Of a DNA stretch of 64,000 nucleotides, positions 1-13,502 are shown in pieces (within the stretch, counting starts at the first letter, position 1; every line of letters starts with the position of its first letter). A program made the translations under genes and the position numbers. The stretch is taken from contig CM073193.1 of assembly GCA_037042915.1 (NCBI GenBank), forward strand, positions 620,001-684,000, written 5' to 3'. The DNA is from Auricularia sp. M13 (taxonomy: Eukaryota > Basidiomycota > Agaricomycetes > Auriculariales > Auriculariaceae). Under the pieces are notes generated by a model. The model ran no database searches and was not told the origin of the DNA. It was given only the letters and a program-made list of their open reading frames with translations.

Positions 1-366
1 GTAGAGACGCCGCAGCTTTCTCAGTGCCAGGTAAAGGTTCTTATCGGCGACGGTTTCCCTCTCAAGTGCGTCTCATGGGATCCATCGTACGAGCCTTGTT
101 CTAAGGAAGCTTCGCGGCAAGCAATTGTGATGGATTTCTGATTCGCAAAGTGCGTCTTTCTCAATCGCCGCTGGCAAAGGCAAGCAGTGCTATCCCAGGC
201 GAACAGACCGTGCATCCAGTCGACTGGCTCCGTCAAAGTCCGGGTGGCAACAGCTTGGCGACGGTTCCGATGGGCGGATCTCCCAGTCCGCTGGCAGCTG
301 GCTGGCTGACTGCACAGTCAAGGAGACTACCGCTTTCGAGCTACAGCAGCGCATTGGGTAAAACAG

Positions 367-373
367 TATAAAA
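367..373 (+). promoter_or_regulatory. TATA box of the secreted beta-propeller gene
   Basis: TATAAAA lies about 150 nt before the ATG at 523. A pyrimidine-rich (CT) tract at about 415-475 lies between them, as is common just upstream of start sites in well-expressed fungal genes. I see no other feature in 1-522. Confidence 0.55.
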
Positions 374-522
374 TGCGCTGCCCTCCCCCACGTTTCCAGT
401 CGTTGCAGCTGCGCTCCCAACTCTCTCCGTCCCTCCCCCAGTCTTTGTCTTTGTCTTCTCTCGTCCCTGGGGGACCTGACGCTTCAGTCCTATTCATTCG
501 TTCTAACAATTATTAGATTGCC

Positions 523-2244
523 ATGTCCAAGTTCGTTCTGACATTAGCTGCGGTGTGGGGAGCCACCGTCGTGGCGGTCCCAGTCTCCACCTCGCCCGAC
601 ATCATTACGCCCTTGATGTCCGCTGGCGCTGGTCAGGTCGCCCCCGCCGCTCCCGCGGGCTCAGCGGCGCCCATTGCGCCACCAACGTCCGCCAGCTCTG
701 CACTCTCTGGATTTGACCTCAACTCCATTCTCTCTGCGCTGGGACTCGGTGGCTTGGGCACGATCAACATGGCCGGCGCTCAATCCTCATTCGCATGTGC
801 GCCGAGTCTCACGGGAGGGCTCATCTCCAGCGGACCAGGCCTCATGATGGGCGGCCCATCCGCGGTCTTCTGTGAGCCTTTACCCTCCCAAACTCCACGA
901 GAACGAACTTGACTGAGAATCTACTAATGTTCAGGGCAATCGAACGACCCGGTTCAGAATGTCGTCTTCTCGGCCAACGTGGATGATAACGGCATAATGG
1001 TTGGTGCTTGACTTGTCTCTGAGCAACTTTAAGTATGCAAGGTCCAACTGAAGTCTCCTTATTACAGACCTTCGGCGGTGCATTTTCCACCGGCGGGCGA
1101 GGCGCGCACATCGGCCCCGACATCAACGCGCCCAACGGGCTGGCCTCGCAGGCGTCTGTGAAGGTCGTCGGGGACAAGCTCGTCGTTGTCAACGCCGGCT
1201 CGGACACGGCAACGCTCTACCAGATCGACTTTGAGAACCCCGCGCTCATTCGCATGATCGGCCAGCCAGTCTCTACGATGGGAAACTTCCCCGTCTCGTC
1301 CACGATCGACCCCGGCTCTCGCAATGTCTGCGTTCTCAATGGGTAAGCTATGTGCAATGTATATTGTACTTGGTGACTAACGTATGTTGTGCACAGCGGA
1401 CAGAACAACGGCGTCAGTTGCTACAAGTCCGACCTTCGCCGCGGACTCGTGCCCATCGCCAACAGCGTCCGCTCGCTCGGTCTGAATCTCACCACACCAC
1501 GTGCGCGCTGAGTCCCAAACACTTCATACTACTCTATGAGACTGATTTTAGCATTTAGCCTCCAGCGAGGACAACACGCCATCGCAAATCGTCTTCGCCG
1601 ACGACGGCAAGCGGCTCTTTGCGTCCGTCAAGGGCTCCGCGGCGGGGCCGGGGTTCATCGCGGTGTGGGAGGTCAACGCGGACGGCTCGCTCTCGGAGCA
1701 GTTCACGAAGAATGTGCCGCAAGGCGGCGCGAGCCCGGCGTCGCTCACCTTCGTCCGCGGCGCCGACGCGATCCTCAACACGGACCTCGCCGCCGGCGGG
1801 TTCTCGATCTTCAACTTCGCCGCCGGCACGCCGGGCGCGCAGGGGCAGAGCCTCAGCGCGCAGTCTGCGCTGACGCAGATCGGCGGGGCGAGCCACCCGG
1901 CGTGGTCCGAGTTCAGCGACGCGACGCGCAACTACTACATCAGCGACCTCAACGTCGGCGAGCTCACCGAGGTGCAGATCGACCCCGCGACGCTGCAGGC
2001 GCAGGTCGTCGCGCAGCACCCGCTGCCGGCTGGTGCGATCGACCAGGAGGTCAACCTCATCGACGGCAAGGACACGATCTTCCTTATTAGCCCGAAGACG
2101 ATGACTATGGAGGTGCTCAGCCTCGTCGCGCCCGGGAACGTGCAGCCCAAGCAGAGCTTCGACTTGGCTGCTGCCGCTGCGCAGGCTGGTGTGCCGCTGT
2201 CGCCGGCCAACGTCCAGGGCGTCAACGGCTTCTTCACGGGCTGA
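523..2244 (+). CDS. Secreted lactonase-like beta-propeller protein (3-carboxymuconate cyclase-like)
   Basis: Five exons give an open frame: 523-871, 935-999, 1068-1342, 1397-1500, 1559-2244; the phases match at every junction. The N-terminus is a typical signal peptide (Lys, hydrophobic stretch, Ala-rich cleavage region within about residues 1-20), followed by an Ala/Pro/Ser-rich segment, so the product is probably secreted. The body has propeller-like strand repeats such as VVNAGSDTATLYQID, SSTIDPGSRNVCVLNG and QIVFADDGKRLFASVKG. These resemble the 7-bladed lactonase/3-carboxymuconate cyclase-like proteins common in basidiomycete secretomes. Enzyme activity is not shown by the sequence; many family members have no known substrate. 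The family call rests on the repeat pattern and is moderate. The exon structure is strong. Confidence 0.8.
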
Positions 2245-3585
2245 GCGGATGTTGGTGCAATGTAATTGTGGTTGAGTGTTGGGTAATACATATATAGGGC
2301 GTGAGGTGCTGCATTCATCTGAGTCGTCGCGCTATGTGATGTCAGCTAGTCCTGCTAAACGTGAGCAATGTCAATGAGCCTGACCGGAGACAGCTCGCAA
2401 GACAGTTTCAGCGCCGAAAGAGGACGGACCGGTTTCAATGCAGTCGATGAATCGTTTGACAGGGCTATACAAATCTGAGCAGATTGTGGCGGAGAGCGTC
2501 TGTGCAGGCGACGAAGGGACCAAGGACCGCTTCCGTATCGCAGCCCTCTTTCCTATCCTCGGACTCATGGTACGGCCTTTGGAATACGAGTCCTTCTGTG
2601 AGCTTAAACCATGTAGTCAAATATGTGGAGTGAGCCGGCCAGCCAGTATGCGTCTGGTGGCGAAGGAACATTCAGACGCTGGTAGAGCGCACTCGAGCTG
2701 ACCGTCAACTGCGCCCGTATCGACGCCTCCAAGAGTCTGGCCGCCCCAAATACACCCACTCTGTTCATCGTTAGACGCAAGCTTGACGAGAGCACGAGCC
2801 CGAGACCATGATCTACAGTATACCCTGAGCAATGAGCACTGCGATGAATGCCAAGCAGGTGCGTCTATGAAGTCATAATATGCATTCCTGTACTGTCAGA
2901 GGTACCTGAGATTCAGATAGGCTGCCAACAGAGCACCTGTAATGCGTCGGTCGCTAGGGAATAGTGTTGTCCCGGCGCTTCTTCGCGCACAATTGAATGA
3001 ATTTAGAATTGACGACGGATGTTGGTGACAATGCATTCCGATCAGTCTCAACAGGAACAAGCCTGCAGTGCCGCAGCAGGTGGAGAACCGTTTCAGGGCG
3101 ATTCCCGCTGCCAGTGACTGGGGCTTCGGGAGGCCAAGACGGATCGAGGCGAGCAGCTCTGCTGGAAAAGTATATGAAACACAGAGCGACGAGAGCCTTT
3201 TGCAATGTAAGCGGGGAAGAGAGAAGACGCCGTTAAACGTGCAAGCATAGTGAATAGCCGGGTGATCAGGAGGAAAAGGTTGCCTGACACGGGCTCTGGA
3301 CTGAAACACAGTGGAGAGCGCCGGTGACGAGGCATAGTTAGAGCGCGACAAAGGCTGAGTATTTTGGAAGCCAGGCAAGACTGAGATACGCGAGTGTTGT
3401 CTTAGGCGAGCGAGGCGAGATCAAAGTCGAGGATAACTCCGACATTTCCCAAGGCGTTCTCCCAATTCTGGGAGTTCATTTCGTCTGCGGGCCCACTGGC
3501 ACAGGCTCCTAGCAACCGCCAGCCGCGAACGCCCCGGGCGCCGTCTACCTCAAATTCCCATATAATAGCGCGTGCCAGCGACGGC
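2245..3585. other. Intergenic region, no gene seen
   Basis: This is the 3' flank of the propeller gene and the upstream region of the RasGAP gene. Short open frames occur on both strands, but none combines with splice signals into a plausible protein. A TATA-like TATAATA lies at 3561-3567, just before the chosen RasGAP start, so the true start could lie elsewhere. Confidence 0.5.
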
Positions 3586-6500
3586 ATGCCATCGCTACAC
3601 AAGCCATTCCCTGCGCGCAGGACGTCGGCCCACACTATTTCGCCCGCGTCGACGTCCAACGGCAAGGCGCACAAGGCGACCGAGTCCACGAGCCAGCTCT
3701 CGGTGGCCGACTCGGCGCTGCTGCCCAATGCGTCCAGCTCGTTCACGACGCCCATGGCGAACGCGAACTGGCAGGACAAGCTCATGAACTCGTTCTTCAA
3801 GCGCATAAAGGACCGGGTGCGTCCCAGCGCCTTATTCCTTGCTATTATTATTTTGCTAATAGTCGCGCCGTCGTAGCTGCCGTGTTACTCGGGCATGAGC
3901 CTGCACGAGCTCGAGTCCGACGAGGCCATGGCGACGACCGTCGACGCGCTCGTCTACATGACCCGCTCGCGCATGGGCCAGATCACGTGGCTGCTGCTCG
4001 AGCTGCTGGAGAAGCTGTCAAAAGTCCGTCGCCAGCGCTGTCTGATACGCGCGGCACTAACTTGGCCCGTCACAGCAAACGCACGACCCCTCCGAAAAAT
4101 GGCGCAAGGACGTCCTGCAGTCGCAGCTGTACATTATCAAGGTCCTCTCCAAGGCGCTGAGCGTCCAGTGGGACCTGGAGCGCGAGCAGAAAGGCCTGCC
4201 CAAGCGCTCGCTGCACCCGTCCGAGGTCCCGCACCAGGAGCAGGCAGACTGGGCCGACCCGCCGCCCATCCAGGACGAGACGGCCGCGTACATCATCAGC
4301 GTCATGACGCTTTACGTGCGCCAGACTCGCCACGCCGTCGAGCGCCCGCCCGAGTATCTGCACATGACGAACGACACGAGCTTCCACAGCTTCGAGACCT
4401 TGGAGCCCGTCTCGCCTGTCACGGGCGAGATCATGGCAACCGACGACCTCATGGCCGCCTACGACAACCGCACAAAACGGGTCAACCCCGACGACGAGGG
4501 CGGCCCGCCGCGCGTCAACATTGAGCCCACGCCACCGACCCTGTCCTCGTCCGACAACTCGCTCAATCGGCTCATCCTCAAGTATGTCGGCCGCATCATC
4601 TTCCACGTCTCCGCCTCCAACTGGAAGACGGTCTACACGCGCATAAGCAAGGGCATTCGTACGCTCGCGAGCACGACCGAGGACGGCGCCGATTTGACAG
4701 ACATGTGGCTCATGGCGCACTCGGCCATTGATCGCACCAGGCTCGTGTCCATCCTGCAAGGTAAATCACTGATTCTTAATCTTTTGACTCATACTAACAA
4801 AGTTTGTAGAAATATCGTCGCTTCTGGTCAACATGCGCCCCGATGCTCAAGTCGGCGTCTCGCAAGCACTGCGGCAAGCTATGTGGAATTGGATCGACGT
4901 CTTTCCCTACGAGTACATCGACGCTTCCGTCAACCCGCGCAAGCTTGAAGGCGCCGCGGAGCGTGTTTACGACGCGATGCAGCAATTGGTCGATGCCGAG
5001 CGCCGGCTCGCGTTCTGGCCCACAATGACGCTTCTGCTTTCCACAAGCCCTGACCGGCTAAGGCAGCTCGAGGCATCTTTCGCAGGCGGTATCGGCGGCG
5101 GTTCTTCGACGGCCAAATCGAAGTCGAAGACAAAGCCTGGGCGGGTGCGCAAATCCGTATCACGCGTACAGACCGTGTTCGACTGACACCGGCTTCAGCT
5201 TGCAGCATGGACAGACATCCACAAGACATTGGGGTCGGCGAACAAAACCGCAGAGCTGTCCATGGCCTGCTATGTCAAGCTTTGCAAAGTCGCCACCATC
5301 GTTCCGCCGTCTCTGGATGCACCCATACGCTCTATAGCCCCAGATCTCGCGCAGGAATTACATGTACGGTCATTGTTTGTCGTATCGTTCGAGGCTAACC
5401 AAGTCCCAAAGACTCGCTTGATGAACCCTCCTCCGCCATTGCGCCCTTACTACGACACTGTCGAGCATCTTCTAGATGTTGGACTCTACTCCGACGTCCT
5501 GGTTAGCATCTACAGGTGGGACCCTCAAACAGCGGTAGAGCAAGTCTTCCTGCCTTCGTTAAACGCTCTGCGCTCGGATACGGTGAAGACGGTCGTCGTC
5601 AAGGCGTGCTTGACCCTCGTATTGGACGCACGCCGCTATCCGCACCAACCTTCCATCGAACCGCTGTACGCATGCTCGGTGCGCATCCGGCAGATCTTCA
5701 TGGCCAGCTGCAAGCGGCAGCACGAGATCAACAAGGAGACCGGGCAGCCCATCCGCGCGTCGAACCGGCCCAACGGCAAGAAGTATTACATGGACGACTC
5801 GTCCTCGGAGCGCGACCTGTTCATCCTCGCCGCGCATGCGTTGTGGCGAACCGATGTGAAGTTCCTCTTCCACGATATGTCAGAGGACAGCTGGGGCCAC
5901 GGCGTCGTCGGCACCGAGTTCCAGCGCAATCAGAACACGCCCGAGGTCCAGCTGTCCATTTCGCGTACCGCGTCGAGCGTGTTCTTGCTCACCGGTATCG
6001 TCCCTGAAGACTCGCCGCTGTACGGCATCGCGCAGATATGGCACCAAAACAGCATGTGCGTACGGTCGCGTATTTGCGGTCTGCGCCTTCTGACGCACTT
6101 CACAGGCAGGAACTCCTCGTCGCGATGGCCACGCATTTGCTCATGCAGCCGCATGACACCACAGCGCAACGCATGCTGATGCCCAATATCAACATGGTGC
6201 TCTGCGGCTACGCGGACGAGGACATCGTGAGTTCACATTTGCCTTGGCCTGCTGAGCGTTTGGCTCATGCGGCGCTAGCCCGAGAACGAGGATGCGCCCT
6301 GGAAGTATTCCCCAGACCGCCTCCCTGGCTTCCTCGCTGCGGAATTCGCGTTGGTGGTCACGATGCTTTCGCCGGGCACGGACATCTCGCTGCGTGCCGC
6401 GCGCGCGCTGCAGCTCCTCGCGCGCGCGGAGCGGCACGAGCGGGCGCCGCGGCCGGAGTTCCTCGCGCCCGAGGAGCAGGCGAAGCGCTGGGCGGTGTAC

Positions 6501-9500
6501 GAGCAGATCGGCGCGGAGCGGTACCACCTCATCGGCCGCGCGGCGTACCAGAAGCGGCTGCGGCACATCCTGCGCGTGCTCTCGCCGCCGACGTCGATGA
6601 ACCTCGCGCTCTTCCAGTTCTGCTACGGGCGCTGGGCGGAGCTCTCGACGCGCGCGACGAACGCCGCGGACGTCGACCCCGCGACGCGCGCCGCGTGGCA
6701 GAATCTGACATTCGCGCTCGTCGGCATTGCGGGATGCTGTGTGCCCGCGGAGGGCGAGAATACGGAGATTCGCAGCCTGGCGAGGTACATGCCGCCGCAT
6801 CTGGAGTCCATCGCGGCTATCCCGCAGCAGCCGTTGGCGGCGGCGAAGAAGTTCATCATGGACCTCATGGATATGCTCGACGACGAGAACGTCATGATTC
6901 GCGAGACGGCCAAGGATGCGCTGGGCGTTGAGATGCACCCTCGGCTGTTCCCTACTTTGCTGCAGCAAATGGACTAGTCAGTGTATTTGTGTTTCTCTTC
7001 GAGCTCTTGCTGACGGCTTGACGCAGTGCCATCGCACGTGGATACGATATGGATCGACCGGAGGAGGGCGTACCTCTCCTCTTCGAGCAGGTACGCGCGG
7101 CTTTGCATACCTGCGACAGTAGCGCTCACTCGGCCACAGTCTATGTCCGTGTTGAGGCTCATGCTGGACCGCATCGAGGCCCCGCCTGAAATGTCGAAGC
7201 TGAACGTGGACATATCCCGCATGCTCCTGGTGCTGGCGCGTTTCGTTCACCGCAGCGACGTGAGCCGCGCAGGCTATCGTGTCAAGATGAAGTTCTGCCA
7301 CCTCTGCGACGCCTTGATCGCCAAGCGCCATTACTTGACGATTCGCAAGGAGGGCACGCTCCGGAACGCGCTCGTGGAAAAGCTGTTTGAATGGGTCAAG
7401 GACTCGCAGACTGTGAGTGACGAGCTTTCACATTTGTGGATTTCTTTCGTTGACTGAGTTCATGAAGTTGCGCACCATCGACCCGTCGCATACGCGCCTG
7501 CAGACGGAATGCGACACGGCGTGCCTCGCTACGGCGGTGCGGTTGTTGGATAAGATGCGTCTCGAGCCGCCGGAGAACGCGACATCGTCGGACACAGCGA
7601 ACTTGCTCTCGCGTCTATTTTTCCGCTACTTGGGCGACATGGAGGCCATGGCTGGCGTTCGCAACACGGGCTCGATCGTGGGCGGCTTTCCTTTTTCTTA
7701 CCATTTCCCGCTGATTCGTCTCCTTAGAAGAGCGACGATGACCTGGCAGAGTCATTTACGTCGAGTATGCGGACTGGCAGGGACGAGCCATTGATTCGCG
7801 AACTCGTCGTGACTGGTGTCGTGAATATGCTCCAAGCAAACCCGGACGCAGGCACGAAACACTGCCTTCAGCTGGGCTTTGCGGACGACATCAGGTTGCG
7901 CATACTGTTCTGTCAGGTGTTCTCTCGAGCGCTGTCTTCGGGGCCCAAGCTCGAGACGGTTGCGGCGCCGCCAGCACCACCGCAGCGCAATCAACTCTGC
8001 GAGGTATGGATCTATCCAACTTCGGAATTCGTAGCTCATTATTCATTTGGTAGATGTTGCGAGAATCCGACATGCTTGCGCTGGCTGTCTGCGAGATCTG
8101 TCCTGCGAACGAGGTTGAGATCGTCATCCCGGTCTTATTGAACGTCTTCGACACACACGACAGTTTGCTGCGACTCATGAAGGCTGCGATAGACCGTGAG
8201 GTCGCGCGTACTGGTACGCGACCCGTTCTTACTCGACGATGGCTCTGAAATCCGCTACAGAAAGCGACAAGGAGCTGTTCCGCAGTAATACCGTGTGCAC
8301 TCGCTTGCTGGGAGCGTTTGCGAAAATGCAAGGCTACAATTATCTCCGCAAGATCATCGAGCCCATCGTCAACCAGCTCAAGGCTATGCCGGCTGACCAG
8401 AGCTTCGAGATCGACCCGATGAAGACGCAGAACGAGACCGATACGGAGCAGAACATGGCCAACCTGAAGCTCATCGCGCAGGCGTTGTTGGATGTGATCT
8501 GCGACTCCGCGCCCTCCATGCCTTCGTGCGTACTTACACTGTTGTCCATATGTCTCGGACTGACCGAACTTGTAGCATTATGATGGATGTCTGCAAGCAC
8601 ATCGCCGACGCCGTGTAAGTCGCCTGCATGAATTGTCTACTAGGTCCTCATGAGCGTAGTGGCGAGGTTTGGCCAGCAAGCAGACAAACGGCACTTGGGG
8701 CATTCCTGTTCCTTCGGTGCGTCGAGTGGACGTTCTAGCGTTATAACCTGACGTTATCTAGGTTCATTTGCCCGGCTATCGTCTCGCCCGAAACCGTCGA
8801 CATCGACATCCCAAAGGACAACACGCAGATCAGGCGTGGCTTACTCCTGATGACCAAGATCATCCAGAACCTGGCCAACAACGTCTTGTTCGGAAAGGAG
8901 ATGTATCTCGTCGCGTTGAACAGCTTCCTGAACGAGAATGTTCGCAAAGTACAGGCCTTTCAGGAGTCGGTTGTCGTATGTATACGTTTCACGCTGACTT
9001 GACTTGCGCTCATATTATGCAGAAGGGTGCCGTCGAAGGGGAGCCTACGATAGGGAACAGGGATCTCGGGGCGTTCTTCGACGAAACGGACGCCATCGTG
9101 CTCCAGCGCTTCTTCCAGTTGCACGCGGACAAAGTCGGCAAAGAGCTGCTCAGCTACGCTTCAAACGACGCGGCGAACATCAACGGCAAGAGAACATGGG
9201 ACCTACTCTGTGCTGCCCTCGTGGAACTCGGCCAACCCATCGAGCGCCCTCAGCTCATTCCGCTTGATTCTGTGCGGCATCCGAAATTCGTCGACTTCAT
9301 GAATCGCAATCAGCACCGACTGCTTGACTCGGTCCGTAACATATTTTTCGAGACTCCAACGAACCCGGTATGTGTCCCGTCACCTCATAACGTCGTCACT
9401 CAAGCGGCGTGATAGGACCGGAATCTTGTCTTTGTCCTTGCGCTCTCCAGGGTGAACGTTGAGACGACCGATTTGGAATTGGTATTGCTCCAGATCTTCC

Positions 9501-12500
9501 GGGTAAGAAAGAAGGCTTTGTTATGTCGCAACCCTTGGACTCATCGTCTGCTCATGTAGACCTTGTTGGACAGCAACGCGCGCTACCAGCCGTTCGAAGT
9601 TATTATCGACTGTACGGCGTTCTTGTCCGCCTCGGAAATTCCACTGCCCTGGATAAAGTACATCGTCGAGCTCATTCCGTCCGACCTGGCGCTTCAGTTC
9701 CAAACCGCGTACATTGTCAACTCCAACGTGGCAGCGCAGAGCTACTTCCGTAAAGTCCTGCATGCACTTGCAAGTGAGTCACGTGTCGCAAAGTTCCTAC
9801 AATAGTCTTATCGAGTTACAAGGCGTTCCATTCGGCAAGTATATCGTTGCGGTGTCCAGTCTGCAAGACTTAGCCGACATCTTGCCCGCATCGAGTCTTT
9901 CGGCCATGACTTCCTGCGGTGCGTCCTCTGCAAACAATCTATTCCTCCGGCTGACTTCCAGTAGCGAGTCTCGACCGTGAACAGAAAGAGACGTTCACAG
10001 ATGTGACCCAGGTGCTCCGAGGTGGTGCGCGCGTCGCCGTCACATTTCAGCTCGGCACAACGCATATTCGCGTGACTTCGGTCAGTAACTCACACCTGTC
10101 AGGCTTTAGCGTGCGATACTAAGATCAGTACAGACAAGAGCTACGCAGATGTTCCCGGGTATTCAATGCAAAACGACGGAAATAATCCCCTTCAGCGATG
10201 TGGGGGATGTGACACAGTACGCGGGAGAAAAGGCTCCAGAGTTCACGATTCGTCGCCAGCGACAGGGCGGAACACTCATATTTGCGTCCTCGTCAAAGGA
10301 TGTCATCATCAAGGTGATCAACTTCCTCTGTCTCCCATATGCGCTGACGCGGCTTGCAGGCCATCCGCTCAGCCAAAACTCGTCAAAAGAGTCAAGAGAC
10401 GATGTCAATTGACCGCAGCTCACGCAACGTCGTACTTTCCGCGACTCTTACGAACGTCGGACTGCTGCACCTTTGTCATGAAGACGAAAGCCTGCGTAGT
10501 GCCGCCCATGATTTGCTCTGTTCATTGTGCACGTACCTGGATTATGATGGACCCTCGGTTCTCCCATCCAGAGGCGAGTGGAGTGGCGTTGATGAAGCTC
10601 ATTCTGAACAGGACCTCATAGGCGGATTCGTTCCCGCAAACGCGTCGGCGGTCTCCATTCCATTCAGCGAAATTCTGGCGCGCTTCGTCCCCCAACTAAC
10701 GTTGGATTTCCTCTTCGAGTTCTGCATCGCGTTCGACAAGCTCACCACCGGCCAAAAGACCGTCTCCATGCAATTCGTCGCACCCTGGCTGCGCAACCTC
10801 AACCAGTTCGTCAATCCGCGAGAACCTCTGTTCGAATCTGCGGGCTCGAAACTTCGAGATTGTATCCGTTTCCTGATTGACCTAACGGTCAAGGACCAAG
10901 AGGTGCGCCTTTCTCGTCGTTCTGTAACCAGAGGGCCAACCGTTTTTATAGGTCTATCCTCTGGCGCAACGACATATCTGGAGCGAAATCAGCAGGCTAG
11001 ACGCTGCTCTGATCGGCATCGCCCTCGACGAACTCATTCGCGCAGCTGTAGATGGCGGGATAGGTAGCGTCCGGTGTGAGCTTGTCGCTGACACCCTGGT
11101 CTCGCTATCTTCTGTGAACGTCCGCGGCAAGATCATCACGCGATTGCGCAAGGTAAACCGTCCATAGGAGAATTCCTACTTAGCTTTAGCTCACTCTGCT
11201 GCAGGCATTCTCCAAGACATCCAACACGCAAACCCGGAATTTGGTCGACAACCCAGCATGGGGAGAAATCGCGGCGTTGACGCGCCTTGCCCTCGTCATC
11301 TCGTACAACACGAGACATCCGATCCAGACGCAACTATTTGTGCCCGAGACTGCACACCTCGTCACTATCCTCGCGTCCGTTGGAACCGTCCTGACGCGCA
11401 CATCTGTCCATGGCCTGGTCCTCAATCTGATTCAATCGCTGTATGCGTCGCGGCAGGAGCACGCCGCTTCCGCCGAGGCTTTACGAGAATTGCTGGAGAC
11501 TGCAACGGAGCCGGAAACGCTCAAATGGTTCGGCCTGACGCGCGGCGAGCAAAACGGGGAATTCTCGTTGGCGGAGACGTTCAATGATGTCGAGGCCGTC
11601 GATGCGCTGGAGAACATCACTCGGTTCCTGGTCAAGGTCCTCGCAGTCGCTGCACCGTCAGAAGGTAGTGTCGTCTTGGCTCATCTATGTTCCTATCTGA
11701 CTTTTCAGTAGTTCTAGAGAACATTTGGCGAGCACGGTGGATGAGCTTGGTCGTGTCCACGGCGTTCCAGATATCACCGTACATCCAAGGGCGCGCCTTC
11801 ACAGTGCTCGGGGTGTTGGCTCGATCTGATGTCGATGACGACTTGCTCTACCAAATACTGGTCGCATTCCGCAAAGCGTTGCAACTCGCGGACGAGGTCG
11901 AAGCGCCCTACATCGTCTCGATGCTCCGCTGTCTCACGAACATCGTCCCGTCGCTGTCAGCGACATCGCGATACCTTTCCCAAATGTTCTGGCTCCCCGT
12001 GGTCCTTCTGCACTCGCCGAATGCCGTCATCTACAAAGAGAGCCTGCGGTTGCTGGAGGCAATCATTCTCACCATGCAATCGCACGAGTGGTTTGCCGAA
12101 GCTGGCGGCGTTGTGGATTATCTGCTGGACATTCGCGAGCCGTTCGCCAGTACGATGCGCGCGTTCGAGACGTCGGAAGGGCTCAACTTCGAGCTGAGCT
12201 TCACGTTCTCGCTGACGGCGCTCATCTACCGCGGCGTGCGCGTGGCGTCGATGCGCGACGTCGCGATGAGCACGCTGCGCACGCTGCTGCGCGCCACGGC
12301 GCTGAGCTCGCCGACCGCGGACGAGCGGGGGACGCTTGACCCCGACGCCATGGGCTACTTCATCGCGCTATTCCCCTGGGCGACCCAAGCGCGGGACCCC
12401 GTTGCCGATCTGTATCGCGACGCGCAACTTTCGCCCGAGCAGTGGATGCCGGCGGAGCGCCAGCAGCAGGGCATACGCGACCGCAACCTGGAGATGGTCA

Positions 12501-13047
12501 GGCTCCCGGCGGAGGTGTTCGGGACGCTGGAGCATGCTGCGCCCGCTCTGCTGATCGTGAGCCTCATCGCTATGATGGAGCAGACTGGACCGCCGTCGCC
12601 GCCCGAGCGCGCGAACATGATACGGTTCGTCGGCGAAGTCGGCAAGTCGTGGCCCGAGTACGCGATGATGGCTTGTGCGCATCGGTGAGTGGTGTGCTTC
12701 ATGTATCCTATTCGGTCTACTGACCTCCTTTATCGCACAGGCTCGAGACGTTCCCGGAGTCGGTACACGACCTGTTCAGCGAGACGGTCGACCCGGTGCT
12801 GGTGCAGGTGGCGGCGAACCTGATCAAGCTGACCATCGACGAGGCGGCGACGATCGGCGGCGGACCGGCCAGCGCGTCGATGGCGACGCTGGAGGCCATC
12901 AGCGAGTCGCGGACGTCGCTGCGGTCGTCGCTGGAGGAGCTGGGCATGCAGGGCATCCTCGATTCGCGGCCGTTCACGCGCTCAAGCGGGCTGCGGTCGA
13001 TGGAGATCGTGTCGGACATGATTGGGGCCATCGTCGAGACTGCGTAG
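3586..13047 (+). CDS. IRA1: Neurofibromin/IRA-type Ras GTPase-activating protein
   Basis: 28 exons sum to 8106 nt, giving 2701 aa, close to neurofibromin (about 2800) and yeast Ira1/2 (about 3000). The protein stimulates GTP hydrolysis by Ras and so switches off Ras signalling at membranes. The RasGAP domain covers about residues 1190-1530. Exon 14 (8261-8525) carries KELFRSNT with the arginine finger at R1344, and exons 16-17 (8660-8716, 8762-8975) encode the FLRFICPAIVSP signature (about 1455-1466). A Sec14-like/PH-like module, as in NF1, follows at about 1650-1874 (exons 19-23). The N-terminal 1190 residues and C-terminal 800 residues are helical, HEAT-like. Exons 9, 15 and 16 are tiny (64, 39 and 57 nt). 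One predicted 48-nt intron (5364-5411) is stop-free and in frame. The start at 3586 is the first ATG of the open frame and is less certain than the rest. Confidence 0.93.
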
Positions 13048-13217
13048 TCCTGGTCTCGGCTGGCCATGCACATGGAGGGTATGGTATCTCTGCGCGTATC
13101 TATATGTCTGCCACCATCTTTCGTTCTCTTTTTTTTCGTTTTTATGTTTCTCCCGTCGTCGTCGTTTTCGCTGTTTGGTTGCTCACTATCTCTCTCGCCT
13201 CTCCCTCTCTCTCGCTT

Positions 13218-13237
13218 GCTCGCTCGCTCGCTCGCTC
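13218..13237. repeat. (GCTC)5 microsatellite in a CT-rich tract
   Basis: Five GCTC units sit inside a strongly pyrimidine-rich stretch (about 13120-13240). They lie in the 455-nt gap between the RasGAP stop and the next start at 13503, so they belong to a 3' UTR or a promoter. I see no gene in 13048-13502. Confidence 0.8.
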
Positions 13238-13502
13238 ACGTCCTCACGCAGTCTCCGGTTAGGCATGTGTATGTAATCTCTAGCTAGGTGCAATGTTTAG
13301 ACATGGCCATATCTCTCCCAAAATAATATCTCTTCGACTCTGTCATTTTCTTTCTTTCTTGCGGGAATAGAGTGACGGAGACCATGAGCCGAGTTGCGAA
13401 GGGTCGGAGTGTGGAGACGTGAATCACTTTCACCTCTCCGGCTGCACACCCCCACACTACACACACTACGTACTACTCTAGCCGCCGCCAGCTGGTTCAG
13501 GC